Assembly (NCBI RefSeq): GCF_944391105.1
Contig: NZ_CALXSK010000037.1
Span: forward strand, 1-40,683
Length of the DNA stretch: 40,683 bases
From: an uncultured Victivallis sp.
GTDB lineage: Bacteria; Verrucomicrobiota; Lentisphaeria; Victivallales; Victivallaceae
Direction of reading: 5' to 3'
Positions 16,453-23,633 of the stretch are shown one piece after another. Under the pieces are notes generated by a model, which saw only the letters and a list, made by a program, of their open reading frames with translations, was not told where the DNA came from and did not search any database. The first letter of the stretch is position 1, and each line of letters starts with the position of its first letter. A program made the translations under genes and the position numbers.

Positions 16453-19095
16453 TCATCGTCCGTCCGGAAGAGTTTGCCCTGGCAGGATACCAGCATCTTG
16501 CCCCTGAACGACGGCAGCGGCCTTTCGCGCACGCCACTCCTCCGGCGTCAGGAGTTTCCAATCCGGAAGCTCATCGGCATAAACAGCCAAAGGTTCATTC
16601 GGAATGATGATCGATCCATCCGGATTCAACGCCACCGGATCGAGCCGCCAGCTCACGACCTTGCTAACAGCGCGCCAACCAAACACGGAGATGCGATGCG
16701 GCTTCTGAGCCGAGTGCATTCCCTGCTCCACACGATCAAGCGCCCAACAGACGATGGTGTAACGCGGGCCGTCGGCTTCTTCCGACTCTTTTTCGAGAAT
16801 ATATGCTTCCAGCCCCAAAGCGGGATCAGCCATTCCAACCAATTTTCTGCCGCGCATTGCATCGGTCGAAGCGGCATAGGCCAGCAATCTGAGCTTCGGC
16901 TGCCAATTCAGGTCAAACAATCCGGAGTAAAGCAGATTTCCAGCTTCCTGAAAATCGCGGGCGAGAAAATAGGTCACACTTTCCATATTCTGGAGAAAAA
17001 GGTCGCGGGCGAAAAGTTTCATCAGATCACCGGGATGCCCGTAACAGGATTCCTCACTGTTATGAAGTTGTTTGGAAGAAAAACCGCGTCTGGCGCGTTC
17101 ATCGCGCATCCAGTCGGCAAATCCCCACTTGGGAACACTCCAGGTGTAGTGCAGCGAATAAGCGTCGAAACATTCGTCCACTCCGGCATCAAACGCCCGT
17201 TCAATCCAGGCACGTCCGCGTCCTTCGGCCCGATCTCGTTCAAGGCTGGCCCAGGTCGCTCCGAATCCGAGAAACGGGAATTTGCGGTTCGGATATGCGC
17301 GGTCAAGCGCGAAGCGGGTCATTTTCGCCTCCTCCACATAGTCTTCAGGCGTGCTGTCACCGACCCACCAGACATGGGAGGCATCGACCTCGTTCCCCAA
17401 CTCGACGGAATGAATCACATCCTCCGGGACATGATCGAAAAGTTTACGAAGATAGTCGCGATAAAGAGGGTAATATTCCGGTTTGCAGGCCGCGAGTTTG
17501 TTGCCGTGTCCCCTGCCGTAACGGGCGGGGGCGAACCCCGTGGTCAACATGAGTTTCATCCCGTGTTTTCCGGCCAGAGATATTTCGTAATCGAGTTGGC
17601 GAAAGTCGAATTTACCTGGCTCCACTCCAAGACGGTGCCAGCATGGTTCAGCGGTTCTGAGAAATTCCACTCCTGCCCGGGCGAGCAGCTCAAGAGCAGC
17701 GGCGGTTCGTTCCTCATCCACTCCGACCTCGACAAACGGTTTCTCTATTCCGTGGACGCCAAAACGCATCCGCTTTCGGGATCGGATGGCAGAAGGCGCA
17801 GGAAGCGGACGTGACTTCATCTTGCGCAGAACTTCGGCTGTGGTCTCCGGATTCCACTCTTCGTTGGTTTCAGCCAGTTTGGCCGGATAGGTTCGCATCT
17901 GAATATCGTGGATCATTTCGCGAAAAAATGTCTTTCGTTCCTCCGGGGAAGCTCCGTTCGGAATTCCTTTCCATGGCGACCCCGGCGGGCGATTACCGCG
18001 CGGCGCCCAAGCGGGATCAGCAGTCAAGACGATCGCATCCAGAAAGAGACGGATGTTATCCGTCCCTGGCCTGGGACGGCTCGCCGTGATTCGAAACGTA
18101 TGCACACCGGCGGAGCGAAATTCCTTTACTCCCACCTTCGTCCAGAAAAAATAAGCCCGAGGATGGGGGAAACCGTAGGCTGGGCTATAAGGACGACGCC
18201 CGACCAGGTCAATCGGCAACTCGTCATCCCACCGGATCGAGCAGGGCGAAGCCCAGCCAACATGAAACGGTGTTGCGGCAATCCAGACATGGTAAGCTCC
18301 CGGAGCTGGAACATTCAGTTCGTATTGCGCATAATAGCCGTCGGGAGCCGCTTCAGGATCGACTTTACGGTCGATGCTGAAATACATTCCCCCGGAAGCC
18401 CCCTGGCCTTTCTCATTCAGGAATGGTACATTGGCGCGTACTCCGATATTGCTCTCATCCGGCAGTTCCGTCTCTCGCCAGACCATGGTTCCTTTCGGAG
18501 CGTTCGGCAGGGCTCCCGGAGAAAAAGCGGGATGGTTTCCGGCGGGTCGATAGTTCTCGTCGGAGGTAAGGACAAGGGCATCCAGAAATACAACAACTTT
18601 AGAATCGGCGGATCGTCCTTTTCCAGCCTCGATTCTGAGAGTGTAGACTCCGGGAGCGGCAAAATCTCGCTTCCCTGCGTCATGCCAGAAAAAAAACTGT
18701 TCGTTTTTTCCCCTTCCATAGGGAACGCCCTGGTATTTTCTGCCGCTCATATCGATCTTGTCCGCCTGGTCATTCCAGCGGATCGAGTAAGTCGAAGCCC
18801 ATCCGGTCACAAGCGGCGTCGAAGCGATCCAGAGTCGATAGGAGCCGGATTTCTTCACATGAAATTCGTATTCCGCAAAACGGATCGTACCGCCGGTGGA
18901 GGATTCGGGCCGTTCATTCTTCAAAAACATCCCACACGAAGCTCCTCCGGCCCCCCCATCGGAGAGAGCCGCAATCCCGGGCGTGAAATTGGTTTGTCTC
19001 GCCTCTTCCCCCTCCAGCCAGATCGTTTCCGCCAGCACGGGTACAAGGGGAAAGAAAAATCCAAGAACCATTCGAATAATGAATTGCAAACGCAT
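16453..19095 (-). CDS. Secreted glycoside hydrolase with two tandem CBM-like domains
   Basis: An 880-residue exported protein. Residues 1-22 form a signal peptide. Two homologous beta-sandwich modules follow, at about 23-180 and 205-370. Each has an E-rich start (WLEGEEA, WRETELP), a YRLWIA/YHVWIA strand, the shared G-W-A-S-x-x-S-I-R-W block and a late FLDALVLT/FLDAIVLT strand. They resemble carbohydrate-binding modules. The catalytic TIM barrel is about 440-740: Glu569 in VELGNEVDASH is the likely acid/base, and Glu681 or Glu682 in HNSEESCYG the likely nucleophile, clan GH-A style. The ATG at 19095 is chosen because AAAGGA is well spaced and the signal peptide follows; a TTG at 19119 is possible but less likely. 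It is the last gene of cassette 3; the substrate is unknown. Confidence 0.8.
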   Translation of the reverse strand: MRLQFIIRMVLGFFFPLVPVLAETIWLEGEEARQTNFTPGIAALSDGGAGGASCGMFLKNERPESSTGGTIRFAEYEFHVKKSGSYRLWIASTPLVTGWASTYSIRWNDQADKIDMSGRKYQGVPYGRGKNEQFFFWHDAGKRDFAAPGVYTLRIEAGKGRSADSKVVVFLDALVLTSDENYRPAGNHPAFSPGALPNAPKGTMVWRETELPDESNIGVRANVPFLNEKGQGASGGMYFSIDRKVDPEAAPDGYYAQYELNVPAPGAYHVWIAATPFHVGWASPCSIRWDDELPIDLVGRRPYSPAYGFPHPRAYFFWTKVGVKEFRSAGVHTFRITASRPRPGTDNIRLFLDAIVLTADPAWAPRGNRPPGSPWKGIPNGASPEERKTFFREMIHDIQMRTYPAKLAETNEEWNPETTAEVLRKMKSRPLPAPSAIRSRKRMRFGVHGIEKPFVEVGVDEERTAAALELLARAGVEFLRTAEPCWHRLGVEPGKFDFRQLDYEISLAGKHGMKLMLTTGFAPARYGRGHGNKLAACKPEYYPLYRDYLRKLFDHVPEDVIHSVELGNEVDASHVWWVGDSTPEDYVEEAKMTRFALDRAYPNRKFPFLGFGATWASLERDRAEGRGRAWIERAFDAGVDECFDAYSLHYTWSVPKWGFADWMRDERARRGFSSKQLHNSEESCYGHPGDLMKLFARDLFLQNMESVTYFLARDFQEAGNLLYSGLFDLNWQPKLRLLAYAASTDAMRGRKLVGMADPALGLEAYILEKESEEADGPRYTIVCWALDRVEQGMHSAQKPHRISVFGWRAVSKVVSWRLDPVALNPDGSIIIPNEPLAVYADELPDWKLLTPEEWRARKAAAVVQGQDAGILPGQTLPDGR

Positions 19096-19115
19096 GACAA
19101 ATCCTTTCAATCCCC

Positions 19116-19841
19116 TCAATTGTTATCCGTAACGCTCCAGTTGAAGCCGAATTTGCCCCAATATGCGTGGCCCTTGTTTGTACGGGCTCTCAGCATCAGG
19201 GTCGAATTGATGTATTCGACGTGTCCGTCGAGAAAATTAAGATTGATCCCTATGGAGTGCCCGTATTCCGTCCCGAAAAATGCTTTCCCCCCGGGAACTT
19301 CGGCAGGAGTCTGCGTGTAGGTATAATGGGCAACTACCCCCTCATCGGGCGCCTTCGGCATATTTCCGTCAAGAGTGACAACCGTCCGCGACGGATGTTT
19401 GAAATTTCCCCGTTTGTGATACTCCCGCGTGGTTCGCTGCTGTGAAAGATTAACGTTCTGCCCGTAACTCAGTCGGGCATCTTCCCCGAACTTGAAGGAT
19501 GTTTCATGCAATGCGACGAAGTCCTTCATGGATTTGCTGTTTTCCTCCGTTGATGCGGGACAGAAGAATATTTTCCCGGTGGCGTTTTTCCCGAGATACG
19601 GAGCCAGTGTCGTCGGCCATACGATATTACCCGGCCACCGGATTCCGGCTGCGATGAAGTCGTTGTACTCGTCACTGTAACTGATGTGTCCGAACGCGAT
19701 CTGCTTGAGATTGCCGGAACAGGAACTCCTGTGAGCGGCGCTGCGCGCCCGCTGAAGCGCCGGAAGCAGCATCCCCGCCAGAATCGCAATGATTGCAATC
19801 ACAACCAACAATTCAATTAATGTGAAAAAACTTCTTTTCAT
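19116..19841 (-). CDS. Pseudopilin-type protein, H-X9-DG family (cassette 3)
   Basis: A 241-residue protein starting MKRSF then [42 protein letters not shown], with the C-terminal signature [17 protein letters not shown] (H-x9-D-G). The residue before the conserved Phe is Phe, not Gly. The C-terminal tail after the signature ([16 protein letters not shown]) differs from those of the other two pseudopilins. AAGGA lies just before the ATG, inside the 14-base gap to the regulator stop. The hydrolase start follows 20 bases after the stop. The position between regulator and hydrolase repeats that of cassettes 1 and 2. Confidence 0.9.
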   Translation of the reverse strand: MKRSFFTLIELLVVIAIIAILAGMLLPALQRARSAAHRSSCSGNLKQIAFGHISYSDEYNDFIAAGIRWPGNIVWPTTLAPYLGKNATGKIFFCPASTEENSKSMKDFVALHETSFKFGEDARLSYGQNVNLSQQRTTREYHKRGNFKHPSRTVVTLDGNMPKAPDEGVVAHYTYTQTPAEVPGGKAFFGTEYGHSIGINLNFLDGHVEYINSTLMLRARTNKGHAYWGKFGFNWSVTDNN

Positions 19842-19855
19842 GGGAGATTCCTTTC

Positions 19856-20896
19856 TTACAGATGTTGTGGTGTGGTTTCTCTTTCCATAAGTTTCGGAGC
19901 GATACGAATCAGCTGTCGGCGATAGTCGGCCTCACAGAAAATCCGAAAAATCTCCGTCGCCATCTCCTCTGCGGGCAGCCGGACAGTGGTTGGAGAGACT
20001 GGATCGAATTTGTCAGAATAGCCATCAACGCCGGTCACCGCAATCTCTTCCGGCACTCTGATTCCGGCCAGCCGCAATTCGATGGTAACAAGTTGGGCAA
20101 TTCGATCATTGTAGCAGACGAACGACTCCGGACGCTCCGCCAAACCGGCCAGACGCCGCACCCAGACGCGACACTCCTCTGCCGAGAGGAAGCTGGTCAT
20201 TCCGACCAGCCGCATACCAGGATGTTCTGTGACGGCATTTTGCAGGTGGGTGCGCCGCCAGCAACTGGAATTGCTTTCCGGAACACCACTTCCCACATAC
20301 CAGAGCCTTTGGAGTCCGCAATTGCCCAACACCCCGCAGATCATCCGCATGACCTGTCCTTCGTCAAAACTGACCGCGGCAGAGCAATCGTAATCCGGTT
20401 CACGGTTCCGGATGTTGATGATCGGAATTCCGCACCGGCAGAACTGCTTACGCAAATCCGCATTGCTCTCCTCGCCGACCCAGGAGATGATGATGCAATC
20501 CACCCGCCGGATTAAAAAACGGTTCAAAATCTCCCGCTCACGCTTTTCATCCCCCTCCGAGGACTCTGAAATCACAAGATAACCGTTGTCCACGAAAAGC
20601 CTGCTGCACGCGGAAATCAACTCCTGAGACATGGCGGAACGATTCGAGGGCAGCAGCAGCCCGATGTTGCGGCTGCGCCCAGAAACCAGTGTACGAGCCA
20701 AGTCGTTTGGAATATAACCGAGTTCCTCGGCAGCCGCAAGAATCTTGTTTTTCGTCTTTTCGCTGATGCCGACCGTTGTTTTCTTATCCGGATTCAAAGC
20801 GGCATATACCGCAACACGCGAAACTCCCGCGTGTTTTGCAATCATCGCCACGGTAACCTGCCGCTTGGCCTCTTCCCGCCCAGTTGCTTCCACCAT
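19856..20896 (-). CDS. LacI-family transcription regulator (cassette 3)
   Basis: A 346-residue LacI/GalR-type regulator with the helix-turn-helix [26 protein letters not shown] (about 14-39) and the hinge-region [23 protein letters not shown] (about 62-84). A periplasmic-binding-protein-like sensor follows ([33 protein letters not shown]). The ATG at 20896 is preceded by AGGG. Two nearly perfect 16-bp palindromes, centred 58 bases apart, lie upstream with the first right after the -10 element, so strong autorepression of the whole cassette is likely. Confidence 0.93.
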   Translation of the reverse strand: MVEATGREEAKRQVTVAMIAKHAGVSRVAVYAALNPDKKTTVGISEKTKNKILAAAEELGYIPNDLARTLVSGRSRNIGLLLPSNRSAMSQELISACSRLFVDNGYLVISESSEGDEKREREILNRFLIRRVDCIIISWVGEESNADLRKQFCRCGIPIINIRNREPDYDCSAAVSFDEGQVMRMICGVLGNCGLQRLWYVGSGVPESNSSCWRRTHLQNAVTEHPGMRLVGMTSFLSAEECRVWVRRLAGLAERPESFVCYNDRIAQLVTIELRLAGIRVPEEIAVTGVDGYSDKFDPVSPTTVRLPAEEMATEIFRIFCEADYRRQLIRIAPKLMERETTPQHL

Positions 20897-20909
20897 CTTA
20901 TTACCCTGT

Positions 20910-20925
20910 TATAGCTCGTGCTATA
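20910..20925. promoter_or_regulatory. LacI-type operator O2 (cassette 3)
   Basis: TATAGCTCGTGCTATA is a 16-bp dyad with 14 matching positions and a central CG, the usual form for LacI-family sites. It is identical to the copy at 20968 and lies 14 bases upstream of the regulator ATG, in the 5' leader. Confidence 0.8.
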
Positions 20926-20967
20926 TCAATGATCAAAAAAAATAATCCACACCATTGGATCTTCACA

Positions 20968-20983
20968 TATAGCTCGTGCTATA
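20968..20983. promoter_or_regulatory. LacI-type operator O1 (cassette 3)
   Basis: A second exact copy of TATAGCTCGTGCTATA, one base downstream of the -10 element and covering the expected transcription start. The two copies start 58 bases apart, a spacing compatible with looping by a tetramer or with two independent dimers. Confidence 0.82.
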
Positions 20984-20984
20984 T

Positions 20985-21013
20985 ATTATGAATCAATTTT
21001 TCAGAAAAGTCAA
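20985..21013 (-). promoter_or_regulatory. Sigma70-type promoter of cassette 3
   Basis: On the minus strand TTGACT (21013-21008) and CATAAT (20990-20985) are separated by 17 bases. Transcription would start near 20978, inside operator O1. Confidence 0.78.
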
Positions 21014-21062
21014 GTGTGTCAAGTCAAAAAAAGCAAATTTTCATGTTTGAGACGCGACTTCG

Positions 21063-22724
21063 TCATTCTGCGATGCGGCGCAGGATGTCGCGCGCATGGG
21101 TTTCGGCGGAAGCACCGCCGCCGAGCATGCGGCCGATCTCCCTCACACGCGCCTCCGCGTCAAGTTCGCGGCACTCGGAAAACGTGCGTCCCTCCTGCGT
21201 GTGTTTTTCGACCCGGAAATGGCGGTCGGCCCGCGCCGCAACCTGCGCGAGGTGCGAAATGCAGAGAATCTGCCGGTTGCGTCCCAGGTTGTGGAGCTCC
21301 TCGCCCACCCGGTTTGCCGTTTCACCGCCGATGTTCACGTCAATCTCGTCGAAGACAACCACCGGAATCGCGTCCGCATCGGCCAGAACCGTCTTCAATG
21401 CGAGCATGAGGCGCGACAATTCTCCGCTCGAAGCGATTTTCCGCAGCGGATGCACGCTCTCTCCGGCATTAGCGCTGAACAACAGTTCAATGCGGTCCAT
21501 CCCGTTCGGACCGGGCTCAACAGCGGTGAACGCCACTTCGAGCACGCATTTTGCGAATCCGATCGCTCCGAGTTTCGCCCGCACCTCTCCGGCGAACCGC
21601 GCGGCGCACCGCTTCCGCTGTTCGGAGAGTTTTTCCGCAGCCGCGCGCAGTTCCGCGTTCAACGCCTCATGGCGCCGGTCGAATTCCGCACGGCGCTCGG
21701 CGGTATTGTGGAACAGTTCGAGCCGTCGGGCCGCCTCCTCCCGCCGTTCCAGCACCTGCTCAAGCGTCGGTCCGTAGCGCCGCTTGAGCGTGAACAACTC
21801 CCCGAGACGGCTCTCCATCGCCGCGAGTGCCTCGGGATCGAGTTCAACTTTATCAGCCAGCTCCGAGATGCGGTTCGAGAGAGCGCCGATCTCCTCCTGG
21901 ATCCGGTCGCACTCTTCAAGCAGCCCCCCCGCGAGCGCCTCATCGATGCGCGAGAGTTCCAGAAGTTTGCGGTAGACGCCCGCCATCCGGTCGGAGACGG
22001 AATCCTCCTCCTCGGTCAGCGCCGCAGTCAATCGTCCCGCCGTCTCAAGCACCAGCCGGGAGTTCCCCGCGATCCGGAATCGGGCGGAGAGCTCCTCGTC
22101 CTCTCCGGGAGCGGGGTTGACCTTGTCGATATCCTCCAACTCCAGTTCGAGGCGGCTGCGTTCGGAATCGTCGGGAATCATCCGGTCGAACTCCTCGCGC
22201 TCCCGGGCAAGCTCGTCGAGCTCCGCGCAGATTCGGCGGCATTCATCGGCCATTTTCTCCGTTCCGGCGTAGCGGTCGAGCATCTCAAGCTGGCGGGCCG
22301 GAATCGTCAGAGAAAGCTGTTCATTGGCTCCGTGCAGGTCGATCAGCTGCGCCCCGACCGCGGCGAGCAGCCGGGCACTGACCGGCGTATCGTTCACGAA
22401 GTTCCGGACGCTCGACTGCCCGATCACGCGGCGCAGCTGCAACGGCTCGGCCGGGTCGAATGGAATCTCCGCCGGGCCGAGAATCGCCTCCACCGCCGGG
22501 ATCAGCCGCGCCGGAACCACGAAGCTGCCGGCCACGACGCAGCGGTCGCAGCCGGTCCGGATCACACCGCGGTCGACCCGCCCCCCGAGCAGCAGCTCGA
22601 CCGCCCCCATCAGAATCGACTTGCCCGCGCCCGATTCGCCGGTGACGACGTTGAAGCCGGGCCCGAACTCCAGTTCGGACTCCTCGATCAGCGCGAAATT
22701 CGTGATTTTCATGTAGGTCAGCAT
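21063..22724 (-). CDS. recN: DNA repair protein RecN
   Basis: A 553-residue SMC-like ATPase that acts early in double-strand-break repair, holding or presenting DNA for RecA. Residues 29-36 are the Walker A motif GESGAGKS. The middle (about 160-370) is a charged, Glu/Arg/Leu-rich coiled-coil region. The C-terminal lobe has the ABC signature SSGELSRLMLALK and Walker B VVVFDEIDVNIGG, then CISHLAQVAARADRHF. Length and motifs are standard. It is the last gene of a minus-strand operon, 30 bases after the ribokinase-type gene. AGGAG lies about 11 bases before the ATG at 22724; an in-frame ATG at 22712 is an alternative start. Confidence 0.96.
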   Translation of the reverse strand: MLTYMKITNFALIEESELEFGPGFNVVTGESGAGKSILMGAVELLLGGRVDRGVIRTGCDRCVVAGSFVVPARLIPAVEAILGPAEIPFDPAEPLQLRRVIGQSSVRNFVNDTPVSARLLAAVGAQLIDLHGANEQLSLTIPARQLEMLDRYAGTEKMADECRRICAELDELAREREEFDRMIPDDSERSRLELELEDIDKVNPAPGEDEELSARFRIAGNSRLVLETAGRLTAALTEEEDSVSDRMAGVYRKLLELSRIDEALAGGLLEECDRIQEEIGALSNRISELADKVELDPEALAAMESRLGELFTLKRRYGPTLEQVLERREEAARRLELFHNTAERRAEFDRRHEALNAELRAAAEKLSEQRKRCAARFAGEVRAKLGAIGFAKCVLEVAFTAVEPGPNGMDRIELLFSANAGESVHPLRKIASSGELSRLMLALKTVLADADAIPVVVFDEIDVNIGGETANRVGEELHNLGRNRQILCISHLAQVAARADRHFRVEKHTQEGRTFSECRELDAEARVREIGRMLGGGASAETHARDILRRIAE

Positions 22725-22754
22725 CGCATCTTCTGCTCCTGCAAAAACACCGTT

Positions 22755-23633
22755 TTACGCCAGTTCGCTCCGGAACGGAATCGAATCGGCCGCGCCCGGC
22801 CGGCTGACCGTGATCGCAGATGCCCGGGTCGCGAGTTCCATCGCCTCTTTCAGCGCCATTCCCTCGAGCAATCCCGCGAAGAGATAGCCGATAAACGTGT
22901 CGCCTGCGCTCGTGGTATCGACCACTTCGGCCGGATACGGCGGGAGCATCACCATCGCGCCATCGTCGTCGAGAAACGCCGAACCGGCTTTGCCGAGCGT
23001 AAGGATCACGCGACACTCCGGATAGTTCGATTTCAGCGCCACGAGAATCGCCTTCGGATCCTCCACCCCGGCCACGCCCGCGCCTTCGATCTCGTTAACG
23101 ATGAGGTAACTCAACAATCCGAGCGGCAGCTGTTTCGCATCCTCCGGGTCGAACGGGGCGAAGTTGAAGGCGACCGGAATTCCGCGCTCATGCGCCTTGC
23201 GGAAAACAAGATCGATCGAATTGATTTCGTTCTGAAGCAGCAGGATTCCCCCTTCCGCCGCGTCGAGCGCGGAATCGATCTCCACTTCCGTGATCTCCCG
23301 GTTCGCACCGCCGAAGAGCAGAATCGCATTCTCCCCCTTCGCATCGACCTGGATCACCGCGTGCCCGGTCGGAGTATTCCCCTCCGTCACGAGCGAAACG
23401 TCGACCCCTGCCCTCATAAGCGTATCGCGCAGCATCGCGCCGTCGTGACCGATCTTTCCCGCGTGCATGACCGGCGCCCCGGCCCGCGCAAGCGCGATCG
23501 ACTGATTCAGCCCCTTGCCGCCGCAGCCGACCGAATATCCCGCCGAATTCAACGTCTCGCCGGGGCGGACAAAGTGGTCGACCTGGTAGACATGGTCGAG
23601 ATTCAGAGAACCGAGACAGACGATCTTCTTCAT
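22755..23633 (-). CDS. rbsK: Ribokinase-type PfkB sugar kinase
   Basis: A 292-residue kinase of the PfkB/ribokinase family that phosphorylates a sugar, most likely ribose at O5, with ATP. Both family signatures are visible: the N-terminal GCGGKGLNQSIALARAG and the C-terminal DTTSAGDTFIGYLFAGLLEG, whose Asp in GDTF is the catalytic base. The first residues, KKIVCLGSLNLDHVYQVDHF, are also typical. Adenosine or other PfkB substrates cannot be excluded, since no transporter or ribose gene is adjacent. GGAGGAG precedes the ATG, which overlaps the stop of the acyltransferase/ligase gene by four bases. Confidence 0.85.
   Translation of the reverse strand: MKKIVCLGSLNLDHVYQVDHFVRPGETLNSAGYSVGCGGKGLNQSIALARAGAPVMHAGKIGHDGAMLRDTLMRAGVDVSLVTEGNTPTGHAVIQVDAKGENAILLFGGANREITEVEIDSALDAAEGGILLLQNEINSIDLVFRKAHERGIPVAFNFAPFDPEDAKQLPLGLLSYLIVNEIEGAGVAGVEDPKAILVALKSNYPECRVILTLGKAGSAFLDDDGAMVMLPPYPAEVVDTTSAGDTFIGYLFAGLLEGMALKEAMELATRASAITVSRPGAADSIPFRSELA

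Noticed and set aside
14798..16507. 569-residue plus-strand frame
   Set aside because: It is antisense to the cassette-2 pseudopilin and GntR-type regulator and runs through a consensus promoter. No domain was recognised.
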